Part shown: positions 1-7,214 of the stretch, one piece after another | Position numbering within the stretch: the stretch's first letter is position 1 | How the letters are laid out: each line of letters opens with the position of its first letter | Assembly: GCA_023229725.1 (NCBI GenBank) | Contig: JALNYR010000125.1 | Coordinates: 1 to 7,632 of the forward strand | DNA: 7,632 bases | DNA from: Dehalococcoidia bacterium | GTDB lineage: Bacteria > Chloroflexota > Dehalococcoidia > GIF9 > AB-539-J10 | Reading direction: 5' to 3' | Program-made: the position numbers and the translations under genes | The notes under the pieces: model-generated | Databases searched by the model: none | What the model was told of the DNA's origin: nothing | What the model saw: only the letters and a program-made list of their open reading frames with translations

Positions 1-1
1 C

Positions 2-490
2 ATGATCAGCATGATGAAGCGCGTGGCGGACGCCGTGAACATCCCCATCGCCGCGTGCGAACGGCTGAACAGCAAGCTCGACCTCAAGGAGTACCTGGAG
101 AAGGGCGCGGTTGACGTCGTCATGTTCGATGTGGGCAAGATCGGCGGCATCACCGAGGCGATGAAGATTTGTGCCATGTGCGAGGCATACCAGGCGAAGG
201 CTGCTCCGCACAATCCATTCGGTCCCGTCGCCGCGATTGCGAACGCGCACCTGTCGGCTGCCATCCACCCGTTCCTGATACAGGAGCATGAGCAGATGGC
301 TCCGTGGGCTGTTGAGCCGCGCCTGAAGATAGTCGACGGGTACCTCGAGGTGACCGACAAGCCCGGCTTCGGCGTCGAGTTGAACGAGGAGGCCATCGCT
401 GAGGCGAACGCGAAGATGGCCAGCGGAGAGTACCGGCCTTTCAGCAACGCGCGCGACCTCGATTTCTCGAAGTATGTGCCGGTCTTGTGA
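2..490 (+). CDS. Enolase-superfamily (mandelate racemase / sugar-acid dehydratase type) enzyme, C-terminal part
   Basis: This is the last 162 residues of a gene that begins left of the window; the ATG at 2 is only the first in-frame codon visible. Members of this superfamily abstract a proton alpha to a carboxylate in a Mg-dependent barrel, giving racemases, cycloisomerases and acid-sugar dehydratases. Visible residues fit the mandelate racemase / galactonate dehydratase branch: Glu20 in IPIAACERL is the expected third metal ligand. Asp43 in FDVGKIGGITE and His70 in APHNPFGP form the expected Asp-His dyad, and Glu95 in IQEHE sits where a substrate-carboxylate-stabilising Glu is found. The N-terminal capping domain and the first two metal ligands lie outside. 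The substrate cannot be read from this part; an acid-sugar dehydratase is the best guess. A hairpin 14 bases after the stop separates it from the TRAP operon. Confidence 0.9.
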   Translation: MISMMKRVADAVNIPIAACERLNSKLDLKEYLEKGAVDVVMFDVGKIGGITEAMKICAMCEAYQAKAAPHNPFGPVAAIANAHLSAAIHPFLIQEHEQMAPWAVEPRLKIVDGYLEVTDKPGFGVELNEEAIAEANAKMASGEYRPFSNARDLDFSKYVPVL

Positions 491-504
491 GCATGAAACC
501 TGTT

Positions 505-540
505 TCCGCCCGTCGCTCGTCGGCAGTCGAGCCGGGCGGA
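505..540 (+). terminator. Hairpin after the dehydratase gene, possible terminator
   Basis: CCGCCCG at 506-512 pairs with CGGGCGG at 533-539, extended by T505-A540. After a two-base bulge (513-514), GCTCG at 515-519 pairs with CGAGC at 528-532 around an 8-base loop. This gives about 13 base pairs starting 14 bases after the stop codon. No T tract follows, so termination is an inference from position and stability. It may instead be a transcript-end stabiliser. Confidence 0.5.
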
Positions 541-563
541 GAGCGTGAAGTATGGTGATTGAC

Positions 564-581
564 AGGAGGCCTGCCATGTAA
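564..581 (+). promoter_or_regulatory. SD plus ATG-TAA start-stop element in the leader of dctP1
   Basis: A consensus AGGAGG (564-569) is followed after 6 bases by ATG (576-578) and directly by TAA (579-581). The spacing is ideal for initiation, yet the frame encodes only the initiator Met. The stop is 59 bases before the dctP1 GTG. A comparable element lies before the third dctP (7377-7397). A regulatory role, for example ribosome occupancy or re-initiation, is inference; the sequence itself is plain. Confidence 0.4.
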
Positions 582-640
582 CACGCGGCTCTGGATTGAG
601 ACGTCAGCTACATTTGTAGTTCCAAGGAGAGGAGAACTCA

Positions 641-1753
641 GTGAAGAAAGGCATGCTATTGCTGGCAACGGTGCTGGCGCTCGCGACCATCCTGGTCGCA
701 GGCTGCGCACCCGAGTCGAATCCGACCACCCCGACCACTCCTACCACTCCTACCACCCCGACGACCCCGACCACCCCGACCCAGCCCGCGGCTGAGGTCA
801 TCAAGTGGCAGTACCAGGGTCACCCCCCCGTATCCGACTACTACCACCAGGCTGTCGTGCGCATCGCTGAGACCATCACGACGATGAGCAACGGCCGGCT
901 CGTTGTCGAACCCTACGCCGGTGGCTCCATCGTTCCCGCCAGCGAGGAATTCGATGGCGTCGACAAGGGCATCCTGAACATGGGTTCTGCCTGCCCGATG
1001 TACGCCCTCAACAAGTTCCCCCAGGCTGCGCTGTTCGACGCTGTGTCGGGCGGCATGACCTCGATGCAGATGACCCTCTGGCACACCAGAGGCAACGGCG
1101 ACGCGCTTGCCGCCAAGATGTGGGAAGCGAACACCAACGCCGTGTATGTCGGCACTGCCGGCCAGCTGCCCGCCGAGGTGTGGGCTCAGTCGAACAAGAA
1201 GATTGAGAAGACATCTGACCTCAAGGGCTTCAAGATGCGCTGTTCCGGTGACGGCGGCCAGATCCTCGCCAGCATGGGCGTGGCGACTGTCTTCTTCCCC
1301 GGCGGCGAGATCTACGAGTCCATGCAGCGCGGCGTTATCGATGCCTTCGAGTACGCCTCCCCGTTCCTGAACTGGGGCATGGGCTTCCACGAGGTTGCCA
1401 AGTACCTCTATCAGTCTCCCTCCCGCGCTCCGACCGACAACGCGCACGTCTGGGTGAACAGGGATGACTGGGAGGCTTTGACTCCCGACCTGCAGCTCAT
1501 CGTCAAGAATGCTTGCTCCGTGGTTGGCATCGACTACACGGCTGAATCCTTCACGAAGGACGACGTGGCGCTGGTCCAGTACGCGGACTACGGCACCGAG
1601 CTCCTCCCCGTCCCGGCCGAAGTCGAAGCGGCGTACCTCGAGGCGGCTATGGCGTTCTACGCCAAGAAGGCTGCTGCTGACCCGTTGTACAAGGAAATCG
1701 TTGACGACCACTGGGCGTTCAAGGCCCTGTGCGACCGCGCCGGCATCAAGTAG
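641..1753 (+). CDS. dctP: TRAP transporter substrate-binding lipoprotein, cassette 1
   Basis: This is the extracytoplasmic receptor that binds the solute and delivers it to the DctQM permease (370 aa). GTG at 641 is chosen because AAGGAGAGGAG (624-634) lies just upstream and the signal peptide starts there: Lys2-Lys3, a hydrophobic core to residue 20, and lipobox LVAGC with lipidated Cys22. Residues 28-49 are a (PTT)6-PTQP linker. The binding domain starts near VIKWQ. Typical DctP blocks follow: LKGFKMRCSG with Arg200, the residue expected to grip the ligand carboxylate, then PGGEIYESMQRGVIDAFE and EYASPFLNWGMGFHEVAKY. The last block recalls the TakP-like keto-acid or mannitol/chloroaromatic receptors. 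It is about 75% identical to the cassette 2 receptor, with no frame damage. The ligand is unknown; an organic or sugar acid is likely given the neighbouring dehydratase. The gene opens the dctPQM operon. Confidence 0.95.
   Translation: MKKGMLLLATVLALATILVAGCAPESNPTTPTTPTTPTTPTTPTTPTQPAAEVIKWQYQGHPPVSDYYHQAVVRIAETITTMSNGRLVVEPYAGGSIVPASEEFDGVDKGILNMGSACPMYALNKFPQAALFDAVSGGMTSMQMTLWHTRGNGDALAAKMWEANTNAVYVGTAGQLPAEVWAQSNKKIEKTSDLKGFKMRCSGDGGQILASMGVATVFFPGGEIYESMQRGVIDAFEYASPFLNWGMGFHEVAKYLYQSPSRAPTDNAHVWVNRDDWEALTPDLQLIVKNACSVVGIDYTAESFTKDDVALVQYADYGTELLPVPAEVEAAYLEAAMAFYAKKAAADPLYKEIVDDHWAFKALCDRAGIK
722..787 (+). repeat. Pro-Thr-Thr linker repeat, 6 units, in dctP1
   Basis: Six in-frame 9-base units encoding PTT end in PTQP, just after the lipobox. 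Threonine codons vary among ACC, ACT and the occasional ACG, so the units are not identical at base level. The linker presumably holds the binding domain away from the membrane anchor. Equivalent positions in the second and third receptors hold 7 and 8 units. Confidence 0.95.
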
Positions 1754-1784
1754 GACGCGGGTTCCGTAATCCACCGTGAAGAGG

Positions 1785-1818
1785 GTGCTCCCGCCCCGGG
1801 ATGCCGGGGCGGGAGCAC
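1785..1818 (+). promoter_or_regulatory. dctP-dctQ intercistronic hairpin, cassette 1
   Basis: GTGCTCCCGCCCCGG (1785-1799) and its exact complement (1804-1818) form a perfect 15 bp stem with a GATG loop. It begins 31 bases after the dctP1 stop and ends 13 bases before the dctQ1 ATG. It has no T tract. Such hairpins between receptor and permease genes can protect the upstream mRNA or cut downstream expression, giving an excess of receptor. Which of these applies here is inference. Cassette 2 has a counterpart at 5191-5229. Confidence 0.75.
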
Positions 1819-1831
1819 AGTACTGAGGACA

Positions 1832-2338
1832 ATGAAGAAAATTCTGAGCGTCATTGACTCGACCAGCAAGTGGGCCGGGAAGATCTCGATGTGGGGATGT
1901 CTCGCGCTGGTGCTGGCGCTGAGCTTCGAGGTCATAATGCGCTACGTGTTCGACCGTCCGACCATCTGGGCACACGAGACCTCGATGATGCTCGGCGTAT
2001 TCATCGTGACCATCGGATGGTCGTGGGTGCACCTGAACCACGGGCACGTGCGCGTCGACGTGTTCTACACGCGGCTTTCTCCCAGAGGGAAGGCGATAAC
2101 CGATATCGCGTGCTTCTTTGTGTTCTTCCTGCCACTGCTGCTGGTGCTCATCTACGCGGCGGTGCAGATGACCTGGGATGCGTACGTCTTCGACGAAGTA
2201 CTGATGACGAGTTTCTGGTATCCCCCTGCGTTGCCGATCCGGCTGGTCATGTTGATCGGCCTGGTCCTGTTCCTGGTACAGGGGATGGCGGAGATGCTCC
2301 GGGACGTGTACATGGTGGCGAAAGGGGGTCGGCCGTGA
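1832..2338 (+). CDS. dctQ: TRAP transporter small permease subunit, cassette 1
   Basis: This small membrane subunit pairs with DctM and helps dock the loaded receptor. The 168 aa product has four hydrophobic segments at about residues 20-40, 50-68, 90-111 and 134-152, the family norm. Family-typical features are the EVIMRYVFDRPTIWAHE block (residues 33-49, with Trp46 and Glu49), GHVRVDVFY (71-79) and PPALPIR (131-137). The ATG at 1832 has only a short GAGGA (1825-1829) two bases upstream, far weaker than the dctP sites, and the 1785-1818 hairpin lies close by. Translation is therefore probably lower than for dctP. The stop TGA overlaps the dctM start. It differs from the cassette 2 DctQ at about 39 of 168 positions, with no length change. 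Confidence 0.94.
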   Translation: MKKILSVIDSTSKWAGKISMWGCLALVLALSFEVIMRYVFDRPTIWAHETSMMLGVFIVTIGWSWVHLNHGHVRVDVFYTRLSPRGKAITDIACFFVFFLPLLLVLIYAAVQMTWDAYVFDEVLMTSFWYPPALPIRLVMLIGLVLFLVQGMAEMLRDVYMVAKGGRP

Positions 2339-3669
2339 TTGACATCAGTCCCGAGTTGTTGACGGTGCTGATGCTGGTGGGGGTGCTGGCGGGCGTGCTT
2401 GTGGGGTACCCGCTGGCGATACCCGTGGGGGCAATGGGCCTTCTGTTCGGGTTCCTGGTGTACGGCGACGCGGTGCCCGACCTCCTCTACGGACGGGTGT
2501 TCAACCTTGTGCACTCGTACACGTTGCTGGCAATCCCGTTGTTTGTGTTCATGGGTGTGATGCTTGAGAAGTCCGGCATTACGGAGAAGCTGTACGACGC
2601 GTTGTACATGTGGCTGAGCGGCTTCAACGGCGGACTTTCGTTGGTGACGGTGCTGCTGGGGACGATCCTGGCTGCATGCGTGGGTGTTGTGGGCGCATCG
2701 GTGTCGATGCTGGCTATCTTCGCGTTGCCTGCGATGCTGAAGCGTGGCTACAACAAGGCGCTGGCGTGTGGTTCGGTGTGTGCGGGAGGGACGCTCGGCA
2801 TCCTGATACCGCCGAGCATCATGCTGGTTGTCTACGGCCCGATGGCCGGCGTGTCGGTCGGCAAGCTTTTCATGGGCGCGTTCATGCCTGGCTTCCTGCT
2901 GTCGGCTATGTACTGCGTGTACATTGCCGTAGCGTGCGCGCTGCGGAAGGACTTCGGACCGCCGGTACCGGCTGAGGAGCGACAGGTGCCGTTCAAGACG
3001 AAGTCTATCGCATTGCTGAAGGCGCTTCTGCCGACCGCGCTGCTGATCTTCGCGGTGCTGGGAAGCATCTTCCTGGGCATCGCTCCGCCGACCGAGGCGG
3101 CCGCCGTGGGCGCCCTGGCTTCGATGGGACTCGCGGCTGGATACAAGCACTTCAACTTCAAAGTGTTGAAGGATACGGTGGCGCAGGCGGCTCACGTGAC
3201 GGCGATGATCTACCTCATTGGAGGTATGTCGTTCGCGTTCGTCGGTGTGTTCATCGGCGCCGGCTGTGGCGACGTGATCGAGAACGTCATCATGGGGACC
3301 GCCGGAGGGCGCTGGGGAGCCTTCGCCATGATCATGTTCATCGTGTTCATGCTGGGGTTCTTCATCGACTGGATCGGCATTGTGTTCATCATGGTGCCGA
3401 TCGTTGCACCGCTTGCCCCGGTCCTTGGGTTCGACCCGCTGTGGTTCGGCATGATGATTGTGGTCAACCTGCAGATGTCGTTCATGACGCCTCCGTTTGC
3501 GTCGGCCATCTTCTATCTGCGTGGGTCCGCTGATCCGTCACTCGGAGTGACGATGTCGGACATCATCAGGGGCGTCTGGCCGTTTGTGGGCTGCATCATC
3601 CTGGCCCTGTTACTGTGCATCGCGTTCCCGCAGATCATCACCTGGCTCCCCGGCATGATGATTGCCTAG
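2335..3669 (+). CDS. dctM: TRAP transporter large permease subunit, cassette 1
   Basis: This is the main transport subunit, an ion-transporter-superfamily membrane protein that moves the solute inward, normally with sodium ions. The open frame reaches back to 1870, but the start is GTG at 2335. It overlaps the dctQ1 stop as GTGA, sits behind AAAGGGGGT, and gives a 444 aa protein of normal family length starting VIDISPELL. The product is hydrophobic throughout, with about 11-12 likely membrane segments. DctM landmarks: GTLGILIPPS (152-161), APPTEAAAVGA (250-260), FFIDWIGIVFIMVPI (from about 342) and LQMSFMTPPFASA (379-391). Coupled translation with dctQ is likely from the overlap. It is about 85% identical to the cassette 2 DctM, making it the best conserved subunit. 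Confidence 0.96.
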   Translation: MIDISPELLTVLMLVGVLAGVLVGYPLAIPVGAMGLLFGFLVYGDAVPDLLYGRVFNLVHSYTLLAIPLFVFMGVMLEKSGITEKLYDALYMWLSGFNGGLSLVTVLLGTILAACVGVVGASVSMLAIFALPAMLKRGYNKALACGSVCAGGTLGILIPPSIMLVVYGPMAGVSVGKLFMGAFMPGFLLSAMYCVYIAVACALRKDFGPPVPAEERQVPFKTKSIALLKALLPTALLIFAVLGSIFLGIAPPTEAAAVGALASMGLAAGYKHFNFKVLKDTVAQAAHVTAMIYLIGGMSFAFVGVFIGAGCGDVIENVIMGTAGGRWGAFAMIMFIVFMLGFFIDWIGIVFIMVPIVAPLAPVLGFDPLWFGMMIVVNLQMSFMTPPFASAIFYLRGSADPSLGVTMSDIIRGVWPFVGCIILALLLCIAFPQIITWLPGMMIA

Positions 3670-3690
3670 GGGTGTTCTTCCTTGATCTCC

Positions 3691-3721
3691 AGGGGATGGG
3701 AGTCAGCGACTCCCATCCCCT
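3691..3721 (+). terminator. Terminator-like hairpin closing operon 1
   Basis: GGGGATGGGAGTC (3692-3704) pairs perfectly with GACTCCCATCCCC (3708-3720) around an AGC loop, extended by A3691-T3721 to 14 bp. It begins 22 bases after the dctM1 stop. The bases after it (TTCGCGTTTC) are only mildly T-rich, so this is a non-canonical intrinsic terminator or a 3' stabiliser. The remaining bases to 4019 hold a promoter and leader but no convincing gene. Confidence 0.7.
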
Positions 3722-3764
3722 TCGCGTTTCTGCGACTGAAGCTCTCGCCATCGTCCCTGACACC

Positions 3765-3793
3765 TTGACACTGGCTGGTTGCACGCATAAGAT
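3765..3793 (+). promoter_or_regulatory. Sigma70-type promoter for cassette 2
   Basis: A consensus TTGACA (3765-3770), a 17-base spacer and TAAGAT (3788-3793) form a housekeeping-type promoter. A start near 3800 would give a leader of about 220 bases before dctP2. A related block (TTGACAC, then GCTCGGANACGATGGTCG) recurs before the third dctP, which supports function. The motif GCTCGGAGACGATGGTCG (3794-3811) lies immediately downstream of the -10. Confidence 0.6.
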
Positions 3794-3820
3794 GCTCGGA
3801 GACGATGGTCGTTACCGAGC
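3794..3820 (+). promoter_or_regulatory. Imperfect palindrome at the predicted start of transcription 2
   Basis: GCTCGG (3794-3799) pairs with CCGAGC (3815-3820). After an A-A mismatch, GACGA (3801-3805) pairs with TCGTT (3809-3813) with one G-T wobble around a TGG loop. It overlaps the predicted +1. It could be an operator or a 5'-end hairpin of the mRNA; the sequence does not say which. Confidence 0.35.
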
Positions 3821-3960
3821 AACGAGGTACGGTTGTCGCCTGGTCCCGGAACCGAACGCGGCGGAGAGCCGGCCGGAACCGCCGGGTGGTCTTCTCGTTT
3901 GCGCACTGTTGCGACGCGAGTCTTCGCAGTATCTCAGCCTCCCACTTTGAGGTGTGGCAT

Positions 3961-3993
3961 CGCGGACTGCTTTCGCATACAGACAGGTCCGCG
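3961..3993 (+). promoter_or_regulatory. Hairpin just upstream of the dctP2 Shine-Dalgarno
   Basis: CGCGGAC (3961-3967) pairs with GTCCGCG (3987-3993). With a two-base bulge (3994-3995) the stem can extend so that CAT (3958-3960) pairs with ATG (3996-3998), the first of the short start-stop codons. It ends 14 bases before the main SD. A translational role is inference; the loop of 19 bases makes the stem only moderately stable. Confidence 0.35.
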
Positions 3994-3995
3994 TG

Positions 3996-4023
3996 ATGTA
4001 GATGTAGAAGGAGGTGCATGTGA
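3996..4023 (+). promoter_or_regulatory. Start-stop codon cluster at the dctP2 translation start
   Basis: ATGTAG occurs twice in tandem (3996-4001, 4002-4007), directly against the main SD AAGGAGG (4008-4014). The SD then faces ATG-TGA (4018-4023), whose last ATG base is the first base of the dctP2 GTG start (4020). Ribosomes bound here can choose between a one-codon frame, 3 bases from the SD, and the real gene, 5 bases from it. The first two ATGs have no good SD. Confidence 0.35.
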
Positions 4024-5144
4024 AGCGAGGCATATCAGTTTTGCTGGTCACCGTGCTGGCGTTGGCGGCCATCGTCATTGCCGGGTGTGCGCCGGAGCCG
4101 ACGCCGACGACCCCGACGACCCCGACTACCCCGACGAGTCCCACCACCCCAACCACCCCGACCACTCCGACCCAGCCTGCGGCCAAGGTCATCAAGTGGC
4201 AGTTCCAGGGTCATCCGCCGGTTGCGGATTACTACCACCAGGCTGTGTTGCGGATTGCTGACCATATCACGACCATGAGCGATGGTCGCCTGGTCGTTGA
4301 GCCCTATGCGGGCGGCTCCATTGTGCCCGCCACTGAGGAGCTTCAGGGCGTACACGACGGGGTCATCCAGATGGGTTCCGCCTGCCCGATGTACAACCTC
4401 AACAAGTTCCCGCAGTGCGCACTGTTCGACATGGTGTCCGGCGGCATGACGGCGTTGCAGATGTTCCTGTGGCACGCGAGAGGCAACGGCGACGCTCTGG
4501 CGGCGGAGATGTGGGAATCGAAGATGAACGTGAAGTACATCGGTCCCCAGGGCTTCCTGCCTCCCGAGATCTTCTGCCAGTCGAATAAGAAGATCGACGA
4601 CCCGTCCGACCTCAAGGGCTTGAAGATGCGCTGTTCCGGTGACGGCGGCGAGATTCTCGCCAGCATGGGCGTTTCCACCGTGTTCTTCCCCGGCGCGGAG
4701 CTTTACGAATCCATGCAGCGTGGCGTCATCGACGCCTTCGAGTACGCTTCGCCGTTCCTGAACTGGGGCATGGGCTTCCACGAGGTGGCGAAGTACCTGT
4801 ATCTTTCGCCTTCCCGAGGCCCGACGGACGTGGCGCACGTGTGGGTCAACAGGGATTCATGGGAGGAGCTCAGCCCCGACCTGCAGCAGATTGTCTACGA
4901 TGCCGTCCACTCGGTCGGGTTCGACTACTTCGCCGAGTCCGTGGTTCGTGATGACGAGGCGCTGGTCAAGTATCTTGACTACGGCACAGAGATAATCCGG
5001 CTGCCCGATGAAGTCGAGACTGCATTCCTCGCGGCGTCCCAGAAGTTCTACGACAAGAGGGCTGCTGCCGACCCGATCTACAAGAAGATTCTCGACGACC
5101 ACTGGGCGTTCAAGGCGCTGTGTGACCGCGCCGGCGTCAAGTAG
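4020..5144 (+). CDS. dctP: TRAP transporter substrate-binding lipoprotein, cassette 2
   Basis: This is the solute receptor of the second TRAP system, 374 aa from GTG 4020. An in-frame GTG at 4014 overlaps the SD AAGGAGG (4008-4014) and is rejected as the start. The 4020 start gives the right spacing and a Lys-Arg signal peptide start matching the paralogue. The lipobox is VIAGC with Cys23, and residues 29-53 are a seven-unit PTT/PTS linker ending PTQP. The binding domain keeps LKGLKMRCSG with Arg204, GAELYESMQRGVIDAFE and EYASPFLNWGMGFHEVAKY, identical in the core to cassette 1. About 81 of 321 mature positions differ, many between residues 85 and 200 and in the C-terminal third. The two receptors may thus see related but not identical ligands, an inference. 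The C-terminus WAFKALCDRAG is shared. Confidence 0.95.
   Translation: MKRGISVLLVTVLALAAIVIAGCAPEPTPTTPTTPTTPTSPTTPTTPTTPTQPAAKVIKWQFQGHPPVADYYHQAVLRIADHITTMSDGRLVVEPYAGGSIVPATEELQGVHDGVIQMGSACPMYNLNKFPQCALFDMVSGGMTALQMFLWHARGNGDALAAEMWESKMNVKYIGPQGFLPPEIFCQSNKKIDDPSDLKGLKMRCSGDGGEILASMGVSTVFFPGAELYESMQRGVIDAFEYASPFLNWGMGFHEVAKYLYLSPSRGPTDVAHVWVNRDSWEELSPDLQQIVYDAVHSVGFDYFAESVVRDDEALVKYLDYGTEIIRLPDEVETAFLAASQKFYDKRAAADPIYKKILDDHWAFKALCDRAGVK
4104..4178 (+). repeat. Pro-Thr-Thr linker repeat, 7 units, in dctP2
   Basis: Seven 9-base units encode PTT (the fourth is PTS, codon AGT) and end in PTQP, following Cys23 and the bases for APEPT. The codons mix ACG, ACC and ACT in an order different from the other two copies. 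This suggests unit gain and loss after duplication. Confidence 0.95.
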
Positions 5145-5190
5145 AGCTGACGCGTTTCAGCAGTCTGGATGCCTGTTCGAAGTATCGAAG

Positions 5191-5229
5191 TGGACGACCC
5201 GCCCCGCTGAACCCGGGGCGGGTCGTCCA
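5191..5229 (+). promoter_or_regulatory. dctP-dctQ intercistronic hairpin, cassette 2
   Basis: TGGACGACCCGCCCCG (5191-5206) pairs with its exact complement (5214-5229): 16 perfect base pairs around a 7-base loop. It starts 46 bases after the dctP2 stop and ends 11 bases before the dctQ2 ATG. It holds the same place as the 1785-1818 hairpin and shares the CCGCCCCG core. The lower stem differs in sequence but stays fully paired. Confidence 0.75.
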
Positions 5230-5240
5230 ATCAGGGGGCT

Positions 5241-5743
5241 ATGAAGAAGTTCTTGAGCGTTATCGACTTGATTAGCCGGTGGTCGGGCCTCATAGCGCGA
5301 TGGGGCTGCCTGGCGCTGGTGCTCGTGCTGTGCTTCGAGGTCATGATGCGGTACGTCTTTGATAATCCGACGATCTGGGCGCACGAGTCGTCGACGATGC
5401 TGGGCGTGTTCATCGTGACCATCGGCTGGGCTTTCGTGCACCTCAACCATGGGCACGTGCGCGTGGACGTGTTCTACTCCCGTCTGTCGCCGAAAGGCAG
5501 GGCGATAGTCGACATCGCGTGCTTCCTGGTGTTCTTCCTGCCGCTGCTGCTGGTGCTCATCTGGGCGGCGGGCAGGCAGGCGTGGGATGCGTACGTATTC
5601 GACGAGGTGCTGATGCAGAGCTACTGGTATCCTCCGGCCCTGCCCATCAGGACCGTTGTGGTCGTCGGGCTGTGCACCTTCCTCCTGCAGGGCATCGCCG
5701 AGTTCCTGCGTGACGTGTGGATGGTGGCGAAAGGGGTGCGGCC

Positions 5744-5747
<4 letters not shown>
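5241..5747 (+). CDS. dctQ: TRAP transporter small permease subunit, cassette 2
   Basis: This is the four-helix small permease partner of DctM2, 168 aa, the same length as its paralogue. EVMMRYVFDNPTIWAHE (33-49), GHVRVDVFY (71-79) and PPALPIR (131-137) are kept. Most changes are conservative swaps inside helices, plus a few charged changes near the N-terminus. ATG at 5241 follows AGGGGG (5233-5238) after 2 bases, right behind the 5191-5229 hairpin. This is again a poorer initiation site than that of dctP. The TGA stop overlaps the dctM2 start. Confidence 0.94.
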
Positions 5748-7078
<1,331 letters not shown>

Positions 7079-7085
7079 CGTCTGT

Positions 7086-7119
7086 CTCCAGGGTGAGCGC
7101 GGAAGCGCTCACCCTGGAG
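7086..7119 (+). terminator. Terminator-like hairpin closing operon 2
   Basis: CTCCAGGGTGAGCGC (7086-7100) pairs exactly with GCGCTCACCCTGGAG (7105-7119): 15 bp capped by GGAA, a stable GNRA-type loop. It starts 8 bases after the dctM2 stop. The bases that follow (GACTTCTCCC) have no real T run. The rest of the gap to 7464 holds a promoter and a structured leader; I see no convincing gene there. Confidence 0.7.
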
Positions 7120-7155
7120 GACTTCTCCCTGCCGGCTTGTCCCGCTTCATGGTTT

Positions 7156-7176
7156 CCACGTTTGTGTCATACGTGG
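7156..7176 (+). promoter_or_regulatory. Inverted repeat upstream of promoter 3, possible operator
   Basis: CCACGT (7156-7161) and ACGTGG (7171-7176) form an inverted repeat with a 9-base gap, 9 bases before the -35 box. Further ACGTG occurrences lie at 7191-7195 (within CACGTG, 7190-7195) and 7228-7232. This arrangement could bind a dimeric regulator. No specific regulator is recognised. Confidence 0.3.
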
Positions 7177-7185
7177 TTGTGGGTA

Positions 7186-7214
7186 TTGACACGTGTAGGT
7201 GGCTCGGATACGAT
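7186..7214 (+). promoter_or_regulatory. Sigma70-type promoter for cassette 3
   Basis: TTGACA (7186-7191), 17 bases, then TACGAT (7209-7214). The block GCTCGGATACGATGGTCG (7202-7219) matches the block at 3794-3811 in 17 of 18 bases, and TTGACAC is also shared. The two promoters are thus related, with about 13 bases missing between the blocks here. A start near 7221 gives a leader of about 245 bases. Confidence 0.6.

Noticed and set aside
559..564. TTGACA before dctP1 as a -35 box
   Set aside because: No acceptable -10 lies 16-18 bases downstream (CACGCG is at that place), and it overlaps the AGGAGG of the start-stop element. A promoter for cassette 1 is not resolved.
722..787. Short direct repeats resembling a CRISPR-like or minisatellite array
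   Set aside because: The 9-base units are in-frame codon repeats inside a lipoprotein gene without spacers.
604..804. Minus-strand small proteins with Val-Val-Gly repeats (also near 3812-4195 and 7356-7601)
   Set aside because: They are the antisense reading of the PTT linker repeats and occur only where these lie; no initiation signals support them.
656..2047. Long minus-strand open frame of 463 codons opposite dctP1 and dctQ1
   Set aside because: It mirrors the receptor gene in a high-GC sequence, is rich in Arg/His/Gly with no recognisable domain, and has an antisense twin over dctP2. It is a frame shadow.
1870..2334. N-terminal extension of dctM1 back to 1870
   Set aside because: It overlaps dctQ1 in another frame and has no membrane-protein character. 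GTG 2335 with GTGA overlap gives the same length as DctM2.
3805..3996. Small plus-strand frames in the 3670-4019 gap
   Set aside because: They run through the promoter and hairpins, lack SDs and have no recognisable composition or partner in the other gap.
4014..4019. GTG at 4014 as the start of dctP2
   Set aside because: It overlaps the SD itself and leaves no ribosome-binding site upstream; GTG 4020 has proper spacing and matches the paralogues.
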